Below, in pieces: positions 9,311-18,364 of a stretch of DNA of 64,000 bases. The translations under genes were made by a program, and so were the position numbers. Source of the DNA: Eubacteriales bacterium (GTDB taxonomy: Bacteria; Bacillota; Clostridia; Lachnospirales; Lachnospiraceae); the NCBI GenBank assembly GCA_030524545.1, contig JAUNGM010000003.1:75632-139631 (forward strand), read 5' to 3'. Position 1 is the stretch's first letter; each line of letters opens with the position of its first letter. The notes beneath the pieces were generated by a model. That model made no database searches. It was not told the DNA's origin and saw nothing but the letters and a program-made list of their open reading frames with translations.

Positions 9311-9362
9311 AACCGGCTGTTTTTCCTGCGGAAAATCGTGGAAAGCAGCCGGTTTTTCTGTT
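9311..9362 (+). terminator. Terminator of the sipW operon
   Basis: AACCGGCTG (9311-9319) pairs perfectly with CAGCCGGTT (9346-9354), with an inner TTTTCC/GGAAA helix, and is followed by a T-rich tract. It lies just after the large surface-protein gene. Confidence 0.8.
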
Positions 9363-9432
9363 TTTTCAATATGGTGCTGTCATTAGAGGTGTATGAGCCG
9401 AAACAATCTGATTGAGAATCGAAGGGAGACGA

Positions 9433-9461
9433 TTGAGAACCTGCATGATTTATGATATAAT
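9433..9461 (+). promoter_or_regulatory. Sigma-A promoter of the GNAT-ABC-F-Nudix run
   Basis: TTGAGA at 9433-9438 and TATAAT at 9456-9461 are 17 bases apart, with an extended -10 TGA just before the -10 box. The transcript would start about 75 bases upstream of the GTG at 9542. Confidence 0.75.
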
Positions 9462-9541
9462 GAAAAATCGTAAAAGCAGCAAGGAAAAATCCAAAACGGA
9501 AAAATCATAGAAAATATCTGTAAAAACAGGAGAAAAGAATC

Positions 9542-10060
9542 GTGATTCGAAGAGCTAAACCAGAAGATCTGGAAACTATTTTACAAATATATGCGGACGC
9601 AAGGGATTTTATGTCGGCTAATGGCAATCCGGGACAGTGGGCAGAAGGATATCCGGGGCAGGCGCTGGTAGAGGATGATCTACGCAAAGAACAGCTTTAT
9701 GTTTATGAGACGGAAGAGGGAATCGGGGCGGTATTTGTCTACTTTGAAGGTGTGGAACCGAATTATGAAATCATCCGGGAGGGTGTCTGGCTGAACGAAA
9801 AGCCGTACGGTGTCCTGCATAGGATTGCTGTTGCACAGCAGGGGAAAGGAATTGCTTCCATCTGCCTTAACTGGTGTTTTCAAAATTGCGAAAACCTGCG
9901 TGGTGATACACACGAAAAAAATAAGAGCATGCAGAGACTTTTTGATAAAAACGGCTTTAGAAAATGTGGAATTATCTGTGTGGAAGATGGCACGGAAAGA
10001 ATTGCATATCAGAAAACAAAAGAGCCAAATCAAGGCAGAAGAGAGGGAAATCTTGAATGA
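9542..10060 (+). CDS. GNAT family N-acetyltransferase
   Basis: A 172-residue GNAT acetyltransferase, which transfers acetyl from acetyl-CoA to an unknown amine. It starts MIRRAKPEDLETILQIYADAR, has the central strand YGVLHRIAVAQQGKGIASICLNW with the acetyl-CoA loop Q-Q-G-K-G-I-A, and the C-terminal motif NKSMQRLFDKNGFRKCG. The GTG start at 9542 follows an AGGAGA site. Its stop overlaps the ABC-F start by 4 bases, so the two are translationally coupled. The substrate cannot be told from the sequence. Confidence 0.88.
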   Translation: MIRRAKPEDLETILQIYADARDFMSANGNPGQWAEGYPGQALVEDDLRKEQLYVYETEEGIGAVFVYFEGVEPNYEIIREGVWLNEKPYGVLHRIAVAQQGKGIASICLNWCFQNCENLRGDTHEKNKSMQRLFDKNGFRKCGIICVEDGTERIAYQKTKEPNQGRREGNLE

Positions 10061-11874
10061 ATATTCTGAACATTGACCATATCAGCAAAATATATGGAGA
10101 TAAGGTGATCTTCGATGATGTGTCCTATGGAATCCATCAGGGAGAGAAAATTGGTATTATCGGTATCAATGGGACGGGAAAGACCACATTGCTTAGGATT
10201 ATTGCAGGTTTAGAAGAACCGGATGAAGGTAATGTTATTATGCAGAACGGGCTTCGGATTACTTATCTTCCCCAGCATCCTGTATTTCCGGAAGGGGCGA
10301 CTGTGCTTTCCTACGTAACGGAAGGACAGGCGGAGAAAAGCTGGAATCCGGAGACAGAAGCCAGAACCGTGCTGAACCGTCTGGGAATTGCCGATCATGA
10401 GGAGGAAGTGGCCCATCTGTCCGGAGGACAGAAAAAACGGGTAGCGCTTGCAAGAACGCTTGTTAATCCGGCGGATGTGCTGATTCTGGATGAGCCAACC
10501 AACCATTTGGATAACGAGATGGCTTCCTGGCTGGAAGATTACCTGAATCGTTTTAAGGGCACTGTCATTATGGTTACGCATGACCGTTATTTTCTGGATC
10601 GTGTTACCAATAAGATTCTGGAGATCAGTCATGGAAGGTTATACAGCTATGAGGCCAATTATTCCAGATTTTTGGAACTGAAGGCGGAACGCGAGGAAAT
10701 GGAACTGGCCTCCGAACGGAAACGCCAGAGTGTTCTGCGAATGGAAGTCGAATGGGCTAAACGGGGATGCCGTGCCAGAAGTACGAAACAGCGGGCACGC
10801 CTGGAACGTCTGGAAGCGCTGAAGAACGGAACAGCACCTGTCCGTGACCAGACAGTGGAGATTGATTCCATCGAAACCCGTATGGGAAAAAAAACCATTG
10901 AGATTCACCATGTTTCCAAAAGCTTCGACGGAAAAGTCTGTGTTCAGGATTTTGATTATATAGTGCTGAAAAATCAGAGACTTGGCATTATTGGGCCAAA
11001 CGGCTGCGGCAAGTCTACATTGCTGAAAATGATTGCGGGACTCCTGTCACCTGATTCGGGTGAAATTGAGATTGGAGAAACGGTAAAGATCGGATATTTT
11101 TCACAGGAAGTGGAGGATATGGATACAGGGGAACGGGTGATTGACTATATAAGAGATGTTGCAGAGTATATCCCTACCAGAGACGGCCTTGTGAGTGCTG
11201 CAAAGCTTCTGGAGCGATTTCTGTTTGATTCTGCCATGCAGTATGCCCCTATTTCAAAGCTTTCCGGTGGCGAGAAGAAACGTCTGTATCTCCTGAAGAT
11301 ACTGGCAAAAGCCCCCAATGTGCTTCTCCTGGACGAGATTACCAATGATATTGATATTCCGACCCTGACGATTCTGGAGGATTATCTGGATTCTTTTTCC
11401 GGAATTGTAATCGCGGTTTCACATGACCGCTATTTCCTGGACAATATGGCAGAACGTATTTTTGAATTTGACGGAAATGGTCATCTGACACAGTATGAAG
11501 GTGGATATACCGATTATCTTGAAGCAAAAGAGAGAAGAAAAGAGACAATAGCAGAAAACGTTTTTTCGTCTAAATCCGAAGAGAAAACTCGTTCCGGCGG
11601 CAGGGACTGGAAACAGAGCCAGAATCGTCCTGCAAAACTGAAATTTTCCTTTAAAGAGCAGAGGGAATTTGAAACGATTGATGATGACATTGCCTCTCTG
11701 GAAGAAAAAATCGCTGCCCTGGAGGATGAAATTATGGCGAATGCTACCAATTCCGGTAAACTTAATGAGCTTACAAAAAAGAAGGAAGAGGTGGAAATGG
11801 CACTGGAAGAAAAAATGGACCGATGGGTTTATTTAAACGACCTTGCAGAAAAAATCCGGGAACAGAATGGATAG
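10057..11874 (+). CDS. ABC-F family ATPase (Uup-like)
   Basis: A 605-residue soluble ABC-F protein with two ATPase domains and no membrane segments; such proteins act on the ribosome. Domain 1 has GINGTGKTT, LSGGQKKRVALAR and LDEPTNHLD. The linker is rich in Arg/Glu (RKRQSVLRMEVEWAKRG, ARSTKQRARLERL). Domain 2 has GPNGCGKST, LSGGEKKRLYLLK and LDEITNDIDI. The C-terminus (about residues 540-605) is a charged coiled coil, as in Uup-type members. The second Walker B reads DEITNDID instead of DEPTNxLD, a mild oddity. Resistance-type ABC-F cannot be excluded, but a housekeeping role is likelier. Confidence 0.9.
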   Translation: MNILNIDHISKIYGDKVIFDDVSYGIHQGEKIGIIGINGTGKTTLLRIIAGLEEPDEGNVIMQNGLRITYLPQHPVFPEGATVLSYVTEGQAEKSWNPETEARTVLNRLGIADHEEEVAHLSGGQKKRVALARTLVNPADVLILDEPTNHLDNEMASWLEDYLNRFKGTVIMVTHDRYFLDRVTNKILEISHGRLYSYEANYSRFLELKAEREEMELASERKRQSVLRMEVEWAKRGCRARSTKQRARLERLEALKNGTAPVRDQTVEIDSIETRMGKKTIEIHHVSKSFDGKVCVQDFDYIVLKNQRLGIIGPNGCGKSTLLKMIAGLLSPDSGEIEIGETVKIGYFSQEVEDMDTGERVIDYIRDVAEYIPTRDGLVSAAKLLERFLFDSAMQYAPISKLSGGEKKRLYLLKILAKAPNVLLLDEITNDIDIPTLTILEDYLDSFSGIVIAVSHDRYFLDNMAERIFEFDGNGHLTQYEGGYTDYLEAKERRKETIAENVFSSKSEEKTRSGGRDWKQSQNRPAKLKFSFKEQREFETIDDDIASLEEKIAALEDEIMANATNSGKLNELTKKKEEVEMALEEKMDRWVYLNDLAEKIREQNG

Positions 11875-11894
11875 AAAGGATAAGGAGATACTGT

Positions 11895-12476
11895 ATGGCA
11901 AAACATCCAATGACAACACTCTGTTATGTGGAAAAGGATGATGCATATTTGATGATGCACCGCGTTTCCAAGAAGAATGATGTAAATAAAGACAAATGGA
12001 TCGGCATCGGCGGCCATTTTGAAGTGGGAGAAAGCCCGGAGGAGTGTATGCTCCGGGAAGCATATGAGGAAACCGGCCTGACACTCACTTCATACCGTTT
12101 CCGTGGGATTGTGACCTTCACACAGGAGGGGTATGGAACAGAATATATGTGTCTGTATACGGCAGATGGTTTTACAGGTGAAATGAAGGAATGCGATGAG
12201 GGAACTCTGGAATGGGTGCCCAAAAAGGATCTCCTGAAGCTGGATTTATGGGTAGGGGATCTTGTGTTTTTCAAGCTCCTCTGGGAAGACGCTCCTTTTT
12301 TTTCACTGAAGCTGTCTTATCAGGGCGATACTTTGGTAGAGGCGGTTCTGGATGGGAAAAAACTGAATTTGTGTTACTGTTCGCAGGAAATATTCCGCGA
12401 GGTGTTTTGGCATGACTATGCCAAAATCCCGAGACATACAAGCCAAAATTCCATTGCCGAAGGCAATCTGGAATGA
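11895..12476 (+). CDS. Nudix hydrolase (MutT-like)
   Basis: A 193-residue Nudix hydrolase. The Nudix box runs from GHFEVGESPEECMLREAYEE to TGL, with the REAYEETG metal site intact. The ATG at 11895 has a TAAGGAG site 7 bases upstream, and the product starts MAKHPMTTLCYVEKDDAYLMM, the usual beginning of 8-oxo-dGTP diphosphatase-like Nudix proteins. The protein extends about 60 residues beyond the core domain. It is likely cotranscribed with the ABC-F gene 20 bases upstream. Its real nucleotide substrate is unknown. Confidence 0.88.
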   Translation: MAKHPMTTLCYVEKDDAYLMMHRVSKKNDVNKDKWIGIGGHFEVGESPEECMLREAYEETGLTLTSYRFRGIVTFTQEGYGTEYMCLYTADGFTGEMKECDEGTLEWVPKKDLLKLDLWVGDLVFFKLLWEDAPFFSLKLSYQGDTLVEAVLDGKKLNLCYCSQEIFREVFWHDYAKIPRHTSQNSIAEGNLE

Positions 12477-12516
12477 ATTTTGGCCTCGTTACTGAGAACG
12501 AAGTGAAAAGTAACGA
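12443..12516 (+). repeat. Two nested hairpins at the Nudix gene end
   Basis: CCAAAATTC (12443-12451) pairs with GAATTTTGG (12475-12483), and the inner ATTGCC GAA GGCAAT extends the stem; this hairpin contains the Nudix stop codon. A second inverted repeat, TCGTTAC (12486-12492) / GTAACGA (12510-12516), follows. Neither has a clean T-run, so they may stabilise the mRNA end or act as a weak terminator. Confidence 0.5.
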
Positions 12517-12552
12517 ATCTGCCGCTTAATCCGCAAATTTTTTTGCAATCTA

Positions 12553-12582
12553 TTGACTTTTACAAGGATTGTTTAGTATGAT
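12553..12582 (+). promoter_or_regulatory. Likely promoter of the plsX operon
   Basis: TTGACT at 12553-12558 and TATGAT at 12577-12582 are spaced by 18 bases, about 138 bases before plsX. The 5' leader contains no recognised riboswitch. A FapR-like operator was looked for but not convincingly seen. Confidence 0.65.
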
Positions 12583-12719
12583 GAAATTTAGAGTTTATTG
12601 TAAAAGTCCCGGACAGCAGTCATGAATCAGGAGGTGCTTGCACGTAATGGTTCATAGACATTTGATGGGCAGCACAGTATAGGGATTAGTTTCGTATATG
12701 TCAGGCAGGAGGAACGGTT

Positions 12720-13745
12720 ATGGCAGAATCAGTGAGAGTAGTTGTGGACGCTATGGGTGGAGATAATGCACCTGTAGAGCCGGTAAAAGGTGCAGTGGAA
12801 GCAGTGACGAAGAGACAGGATATTCAGGTCATCCTCACCGGGCAGCAGGACATCATAGAAAAAGAATTGGAGAAATATCCCAATTACCCAAAAGAGCGGA
12901 TACAGGTGGTGCATACTTCAGAGGTGATCGAAACGGCAGAACCGCCTGTCGTGGCTATTCGTAAGAAAAAAGATTCATCAATCGTAGTAGGCTTGAATAT
13001 GGTAAAAAGGCAGGAAGCAGATGCTTTTGTTTCTTCAGGAAGTACAGGTGCGGTTCTTGTTGGAGGTCAGGTTCTTGTTGGAAGAAGCAAAGGTGTACAG
13101 AGACCGCCGCTGGCTCCATTGATTCCAACTACGGAAGGAGTCTCCCTTTTGATTGATTGCGGAGCAAACGTGGACGCACGCCCCTCCCATCTTGTTCAGT
13201 TTGCAAAAATGGGTTCCATTTACATGGAGCATGTGGTGGGAATTAAAAAACCGAGGGTAGCTATCGTCAACAATGGTGCGGAAGAAGAAAAGGGGAATGC
13301 GCTTGTAAAGGAAACCTTCCCGCTTTTAAAAGCATGCGGAGATATCAATTTTATCGGAAGTATTGAAGCGAGAGATATCCCTATGGGCTATGCAGACGTC
13401 ATTGTATGTGAAGCCTTTGTAGGAAATGTGATTCTGAAACTGTATGAGGGTGTAGGAGCGGCTATGATGAAAAAAATCAAAGCCGGAATGATGACAGACT
13501 TCCGCAGCAAAATGGGGGCTTTGCTTGTAAAGCCGGCACTGAAGGCTACATTGAAGACATTTGATGCAAGTGAACACGGCGGAGCACCGCTTTTGGGACT
13601 GAAGGGCCTTGTGGTTAAGACGCACGGGAGCGCCAAAGCCGGAGAAGTGCGCAACGCAATCTTCCAGTGCGTTCAGTTTAAACAGCAGAAGATTAACGAA
13701 AAAATTGCAGAGCGTATTCATGAGGCACCGGCTGATGCAGAGTAA
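12720..13745 (+). CDS. plsX: Phosphate acyltransferase PlsX
   Basis: A 341-residue PlsX, normal length. It converts acyl-ACP to acyl-phosphate for membrane phospholipid synthesis. It starts MAESVRVVVDAMGGDNAPVEPVKG and shows SSGSTGAVLVGGQVLVGR, LLIDCGANVDARPSHL, VAIVNNGAEEEKGN, SIEARDIPMGYADVIVCEAFVGN and GLKGLVVKTHGSAKAGEV, all conserved in the family. The ATG at 12720 has a GGAGG site. acpP follows 62 bases later, which fits its acyl-ACP substrate. Confidence 0.96.
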   Translation: MAESVRVVVDAMGGDNAPVEPVKGAVEAVTKRQDIQVILTGQQDIIEKELEKYPNYPKERIQVVHTSEVIETAEPPVVAIRKKKDSSIVVGLNMVKRQEADAFVSSGSTGAVLVGGQVLVGRSKGVQRPPLAPLIPTTEGVSLLIDCGANVDARPSHLVQFAKMGSIYMEHVVGIKKPRVAIVNNGAEEEKGNALVKETFPLLKACGDINFIGSIEARDIPMGYADVIVCEAFVGNVILKLYEGVGAAMMKKIKAGMMTDFRSKMGALLVKPALKATLKTFDASEHGGAPLLGLKGLVVKTHGSAKAGEVRNAIFQCVQFKQQKINEKIAERIHEAPADAE

Positions 13746-13807
13746 TTTATCGTCTTTACGTGGAGGTCGGCTGTAACCATTCTTGCAGAAAATGGGAGGT
13801 TTTGGAC

Positions 13808-14038
13808 ATGGAACTGGAAAAGCTGAAAGAGATCATAGCAGAAGTTTTACATGTGGATGCAGGGAGCATTACAGAAGATACCTCTTTTGTAGATGATCTT
13901 GGCGCTGATTCTTTGGACATTTTTCAGATTATTATGGGTATTGAAGAGATATATGACATTGAGATCGATCATGAGACAGTGGATGGCATCCAGACTGTGA
14001 AAGGTGCTGTGGAGGCCATCCGGCGGATTACAGGCTGA
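13808..14038 (+). CDS. acpP: Acyl carrier protein
   Basis: A 76-residue acyl carrier protein from the ATG at 13808 (GGGAGG about 9 bases upstream); an earlier in-frame ATG at 13760 would add 16 unrelated residues. The phosphopantetheine site is LGADSLDIF, in the usual DSL context, and the product is acidic and helical. It carries fatty-acyl chains as phosphopantetheine thioesters. The plsX-acpP-rnc order is typical. Residues IFQIIMGIEEIY replace the commoner VELVMALEEEF, a moderately divergent helix II that could indicate a specialised carrier. Confidence 0.94.
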   Translation: MELEKLKEIIAEVLHVDAGSITEDTSFVDDLGADSLDIFQIIMGIEEIYDIEIDHETVDGIQTVKGAVEAIRRITG

Positions 14039-14093
14039 AAAGATAACAGGCATGCGCGATACGAAAGCATGCACTTAGATTGGAGTGAGACAA

Positions 14094-14780
14094 GTGAACA
14101 AAAAAATGGAAGATCTGGAACGTAGAATCGGCTATACATTCCGTAGTAAAAGCCTTTTGGAGCAGGCGCTGACCCACAGCTCCTATGCAAATGAGAAGAA
14201 GCTTGGCAAGCTTGGATGTAATGAGCGTCTGGAGTTCCTGGGAGATGCTGTCCTGGAGCTGATCAGCAGCGAGTTCCTTTACGATAAATATTCCAACGTC
14301 CCGGAAGGGGAATTGACTAAGAAGCGTGCAAGCCTTGTGTGTGAGCCGAGTCTTGCTTTCTGTGCAAGAGAATTCGGGCTTCCGGAATATCTGCTCCTTG
14401 GAAAAGGAGAGGATATGACAGGTGGGCGGCATCGAGATTCGATTGTATCCGATGCAACGGAAGCGCTTCTCGGTGCCATTTATCTGGACGGTGGTTTTGC
14501 TAGTGCAAAGGAGTTTGTATGGAACTTCATACTGAATGATATAGAGCATAAGCAGCTCTTTTATGATAGCAAGACCATCCTGCAGGAAATCGTTCAGGAG
14601 AGCGGCAGACAGTCATCTGTGGAATATATCCTGCTTAAAGAAGAGGGGCCGGATCATAATAAGAGTTTTACCGTATGTGCTTCTATTCGCGGGGAAAAGA
14701 TGGGTGTCGGCACAGGACATACAAAGAAAGCTGCGGAACAGGCCGCCGCTTATCAGGCAATCCGTAAGATGAAAAAATAG
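14094..14780 (+). CDS. rnc: Ribonuclease III
   Basis: A 228-residue RNase III, the double-strand-specific endonuclease of rRNA and mRNA processing. The catalytic signature NERLEFLGDAVLELI and the second acidic site DATEALLGAIYLDGG are intact. The C-terminal dsRNA-binding domain starts near DSKTILQEIVQ and ends GTGHTKKAAEQAAAYQAI. The GTG at 14094 is preferred because GGAG lies 8 bases upstream. It sits between acpP and smc, as in many Firmicutes. Confidence 0.96.
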   Translation: MNKKMEDLERRIGYTFRSKSLLEQALTHSSYANEKKLGKLGCNERLEFLGDAVLELISSEFLYDKYSNVPEGELTKKRASLVCEPSLAFCAREFGLPEYLLLGKGEDMTGGRHRDSIVSDATEALLGAIYLDGGFASAKEFVWNFILNDIEHKQLFYDSKTILQEIVQESGRQSSVEYILLKEEGPDHNKSFTVCASIRGEKMGVGTGHTKKAAEQAAAYQAIRKMKK

Positions 14781-14790
14781 CAGGTGAGAT

Positions 14791-17700
14791 ATGTATTTAA
14801 AAAACATTGAGGTGTATGGGTTCAAATCCTTTGCCCAGAAGATCAATTTTGAATTTCATAACGGAATTACGGGAATTGTCGGTCCTAATGGAAGCGGGAA
14901 GAGCAATGTTGGCGATGCCGTACGGTGGGTGCTTGGTGAGCAGAGCGCCAAGCAGCTTAGAGGCGGCAACATGCAGGACGTTATTTTTTCCGGTACGGAG
15001 ACGCGAAAACCGTTAAGTTTTGCTTCTGTGGCAATTACTTTGGATAACTGTGACCATAAGCTTCCGGTAGATTACAATGAAGTGACAGTTACGAGAAGGC
15101 TTTACCGCTCAGGAGAAAGTGAGTATCTGATCAATGGGAGTGCCTGCCGTCTGAAGGATATTAACGAAATGTTCTACGATACAGGTATTGGAAAAGAAGG
15201 TTATTCGATCATCGGCCAGGGACAGATTGATAAAATTCTAAGCGGGAAGCCGGAAGAACGCCGTGAGCTGTTTGATGAAGCTGCCGGTATCGTAAAGTTT
15301 AAACGCAGAAAGAATACGACGATCAAGAAGCTGGAGGAGGAACGCCAGAATCTTGTACGTGTTACCGATATTTTGAGTGAGCTGACCAAGCAGCTCGGCC
15401 CCCTGGAGAAACAGTCAGAGGCGGCTAAAATTTATCTGGCAAAAAGAGATGTTCTGCGGGAACTGGATGTAAATCTGTTTCTTGTAGATCATGAATATAC
15501 CGGAAAAATCCTGGCGGAACTGGAGGAAAAGAACAGGGTTTCCCAGGAGGAGCTTCAGGAGACTCAGGAAGCCTTTGAGAAGACAAAAGAGGAATATGAA
15601 AAGCTGGAGGAAGAACTGGATGAGTTGGGCAGGAAGATAGACACACTGCGGGAGGAAGCCCAGCAGAACGCTTTGCAGTCCCAACAGTATGAAGGCCAGA
15701 TCAGTGTTCTGGAAGAGCAGATATCTTCCGGGCAGCAAAGCGACCAGCATTACAGAAGCAGGATGTCTGCAATTGAGGAAGAACTGGAAAAAAGGGTAAA
15801 ATCCAGAGAAGACTTGGAACAGGAAAAGTCAGAGCTTCGTGCTTCCATGAAAGAAATCCGCAGGAAGTTAAAGACAGAGGAAGAGCATCTGGAGACTATT
15901 CTGGCAGGTGTGGAGGAATGCAGCCGTTCCGTAGAAAGCGGTAAGAACGAGATCATCGAGCTTCTTAACAGCCGTGCCACAACAAAAGGAAAGGCGCAGC
16001 GCTTTGATGCCATGATGGAACAGATGGATATCCGAAAGGCAGAAATCAGCCAGCGGATCCTTCATTTAAAGACAGAAGAGGAAGAACTGAAATCAGCCAG
16101 AGCCAAAGCACAGACAGAATACGAGAGCATCAGTTCCATGATCCGTTCCATGAATGACGAGTGTGTCCGGCTGGATGGAGAAGTGCAGAAGCTTCAGGCA
16201 GAGCTGAAAAAGCAGAATGCACAGATGGAAATCGGACAGACTGCTTATCACAGAGAGGAATCCCGTCTGGAATCCCTGAAAAATATTACGGAGCGCTATG
16301 ACGGATACGGAAACAGCATCCGGCGTGTCATGGAGCAGAAGGAACGGGTACCTGGTATCCGGGGTGTTGTAGCAGATCTGATTCAGGTAAATAAGGACTA
16401 TGAGATTGCGATAGAGACTGCCTTGGGAGGAAGCATTCAGAACATTGTCACAGACAATGAACAGACTGCCAAGCAGATGATTGAATTTTTGAAAAAGAAC
16501 CGGTTTGGACGAGCTACCTTTCTTCCTTTGAGCAGTGTCAGTGCAAGAGGGGACTTTCAACAGAGAGAGGTTTTAAGGGAGAACGGCGTAATCGGAGTGG
16601 CCAGTGAGCTGGTGAGTTCGGCTCCGGAATATGCAGGTCTTGTGAAATATCTTCTTGGCAGAGTTTTAGTGGTGGATCATATTGACCATGCCATTTCCAT
16701 CGCGAGGAAGTACAGGCACAGCCTCCGGATGGTTACGATTGAAGGAGAATCTTTTAGCCCGGGAGGTTCAATGACAGGCGGTGCCTTTAAGAATAACAGT
16801 AACCTTTTGGGCAGGCGCCGTGAGATTGAGGAACTGGAGCATAGTGTCAAAGCTCTTAAAAAAGATATGGACGAAATGCAGAAGTCCATTAACGATAACC
16901 GAAGCAGGCGCAATGTTATCCGGGATGCTATTGCAGAGTTTCAGGAAAAACTGCGTAAGCAGTATGTGGCGCAGAATACGGTCAAGTTGAATCTGGAACA
17001 GTTTGACGAAAAAGAAAAAGAGATTCAAAACAGTTATGCACAGATTCAGAGGGATCGGACAGAACTGAAGCATCAGGTGGATGAGCTTCAGGAGGATAAC
17101 AGCTATATTGCAAAAGAGCTGGAAGAATCCCAGAGAGACGAAGAGGAACTCAAGACCTTTATTGCAGCCAAACAGGAAGAACTGGACGAGCTGCGTCTGG
17201 AAGAGGCAGCCAAACAGAAAGAACTGGAGGCAATCCGTCTGGAAGAAGCAGCCTTGGAGCAGAAAGGAAATTTTGGTCAGGAAAATCTTGATCGTCTTGT
17301 TTCGGAAATGGTGTCTTTAGAGGAAGAGAAAGAGAGCATCCATGAAATGCTGCTTCAGGGAAATGAAGAGATGTGCAAAAGGCAGCAGGCGATTTCAGAA
17401 TTGAAGAATGCCATTATCTTATGCAGAGAGAAACAGGAAAAGGATACTGCGTTGATGGAGAAATGGCAGGCGCAGAAGGAGGAACGGAATGTCCGGCATA
17501 AGGCCTTTTTTGAAAAGAGGGACGAGCTGTCCGGGCATATCAGTCTTTTGGACAAGGAATGTTACCGTCTGAAGAGCCAGATTGAGAAGCTGGAAGACCA
17601 GAGAGAATCACAGATCAATTATCTGTGGGAAGAATATGAGATCACTCCAAACAGTGCCCAGCAGTATCGAAAAGAAGAATTGCATGACCGTCAGTCCATG

Positions 17701-18351
17701 AAGAAAGAGATTGCCGTGATCAAGGAGGAGATTCGTAAGCTGGGATCTGTCAATGTCAATGCGATTGAAGATTATAAGAACCTTCTGGAACGCCATACCT
17801 TCCTTTCCGGTCAGTATAATGACCTTGTGAAAGCAGAGGAAACTCTGGAGAGTATTATACAGGAGCTGGATGAAGGGATGCGCCGTCAGTTTACAGAGAA
17901 ATTCAAGGATATCCAGAGGGAATTTGACAAGGCATTTAAAGAACTTTTCGGTGGAGGCAAGGGGACACTGGAGCTTGCAGATGATGAGGATGTTCTGGAA
18001 GCAGGAATCAGGATCATTTCCCAGCCGCCGGGCAAAAAACTTCAGAATATGATGCAGCTTTCCGGTGGAGAGAAAGCATTGACGGCGATCGCACTTCTAT
18101 TTGCTATCCAAAATCTGAAACCATCGCCATTCTGCCTTCTGGACGAGATTGAGGCTGCTCTTGATGATTCCAATGTAGGGCGTTTTGCCGGATATTTACA
18201 AAAGTTGACGGAAAATACACAGTTTATTATAATTACACATAGGCGTGGCACCATGAATGCAGCCGACCGGCTGTACGGTATTACCATGCAGGAGAAAGGT
18301 GTTTCAACACTGGTATCAGTAGATCTTGTAGAAAACCAGTTGAGCAAATAG
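14791..18351 (+). CDS. smc: Chromosome segregation ATPase SMC
   Basis: A 1186-residue SMC, full length. It condenses and segregates the chromosome with ScpA/ScpB. The head begins MYLKNIEVYGFKSFA with Walker A GPNGSGKSN. Long coiled-coil arms (about residues 170-510 and 670-1010) flank the hinge (VPGIRGVVADLIQV ... GGSMTGGAFK). The C-terminal head has the signature QLSGGEKALTAIALLFAI and Walker B FCLLDEIEAALDD. It lies 10 bases after rnc and 13 bases before ftsY, in one operon. Confidence 0.97.
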   Translation: MYLKNIEVYGFKSFAQKINFEFHNGITGIVGPNGSGKSNVGDAVRWVLGEQSAKQLRGGNMQDVIFSGTETRKPLSFASVAITLDNCDHKLPVDYNEVTVTRRLYRSGESEYLINGSACRLKDINEMFYDTGIGKEGYSIIGQGQIDKILSGKPEERRELFDEAAGIVKFKRRKNTTIKKLEEERQNLVRVTDILSELTKQLGPLEKQSEAAKIYLAKRDVLRELDVNLFLVDHEYTGKILAELEEKNRVSQEELQETQEAFEKTKEEYEKLEEELDELGRKIDTLREEAQQNALQSQQYEGQISVLEEQISSGQQSDQHYRSRMSAIEEELEKRVKSREDLEQEKSELRASMKEIRRKLKTEEEHLETILAGVEECSRSVESGKNEIIELLNSRATTKGKAQRFDAMMEQMDIRKAEISQRILHLKTEEEELKSARAKAQTEYESISSMIRSMNDECVRLDGEVQKLQAELKKQNAQMEIGQTAYHREESRLESLKNITERYDGYGNSIRRVMEQKERVPGIRGVVADLIQVNKDYEIAIETALGGSIQNIVTDNEQTAKQMIEFLKKNRFGRATFLPLSSVSARGDFQQREVLRENGVIGVASELVSSAPEYAGLVKYLLGRVLVVDHIDHAISIARKYRHSLRMVTIEGESFSPGGSMTGGAFKNNSNLLGRRREIEELEHSVKALKKDMDEMQKSINDNRSRRNVIRDAIAEFQEKLRKQYVAQNTVKLNLEQFDEKEKEIQNSYAQIQRDRTELKHQVDELQEDNSYIAKELEESQRDEEELKTFIAAKQEELDELRLEEAAKQKELEAIRLEEAALEQKGNFGQENLDRLVSEMVSLEEEKESIHEMLLQGNEEMCKRQQAISELKNAIILCREKQEKDTALMEKWQAQKEERNVRHKAFFEKRDELSGHISLLDKECYRLKSQIEKLEDQRESQINYLWEEYEITPNSAQQYRKEELHDRQSMKKEIAVIKEEIRKLGSVNVNAIEDYKNLLERHTFLSGQYNDLVKAEETLESIIQELDEGMRRQFTEKFKDIQREFDKAFKELFGGGKGTLELADDEDVLEAGIRIISQPPGKKLQNMMQLSGGEKALTAIALLFAIQNLKPSPFCLLDEIEAALDDSNVGRFAGYLQKLTENTQFIIITHRRGTMNAADRLYGITMQEKGVSTLVSVDLVENQLSK

Positions 18352-18364
18352 CAGGAGGAAGCAT

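Noticed and set aside
12600..12719. FapR-type operator or riboswitch before plsX
   Set aside because: No convincing inverted repeat of the expected type and no conserved structure were seen.
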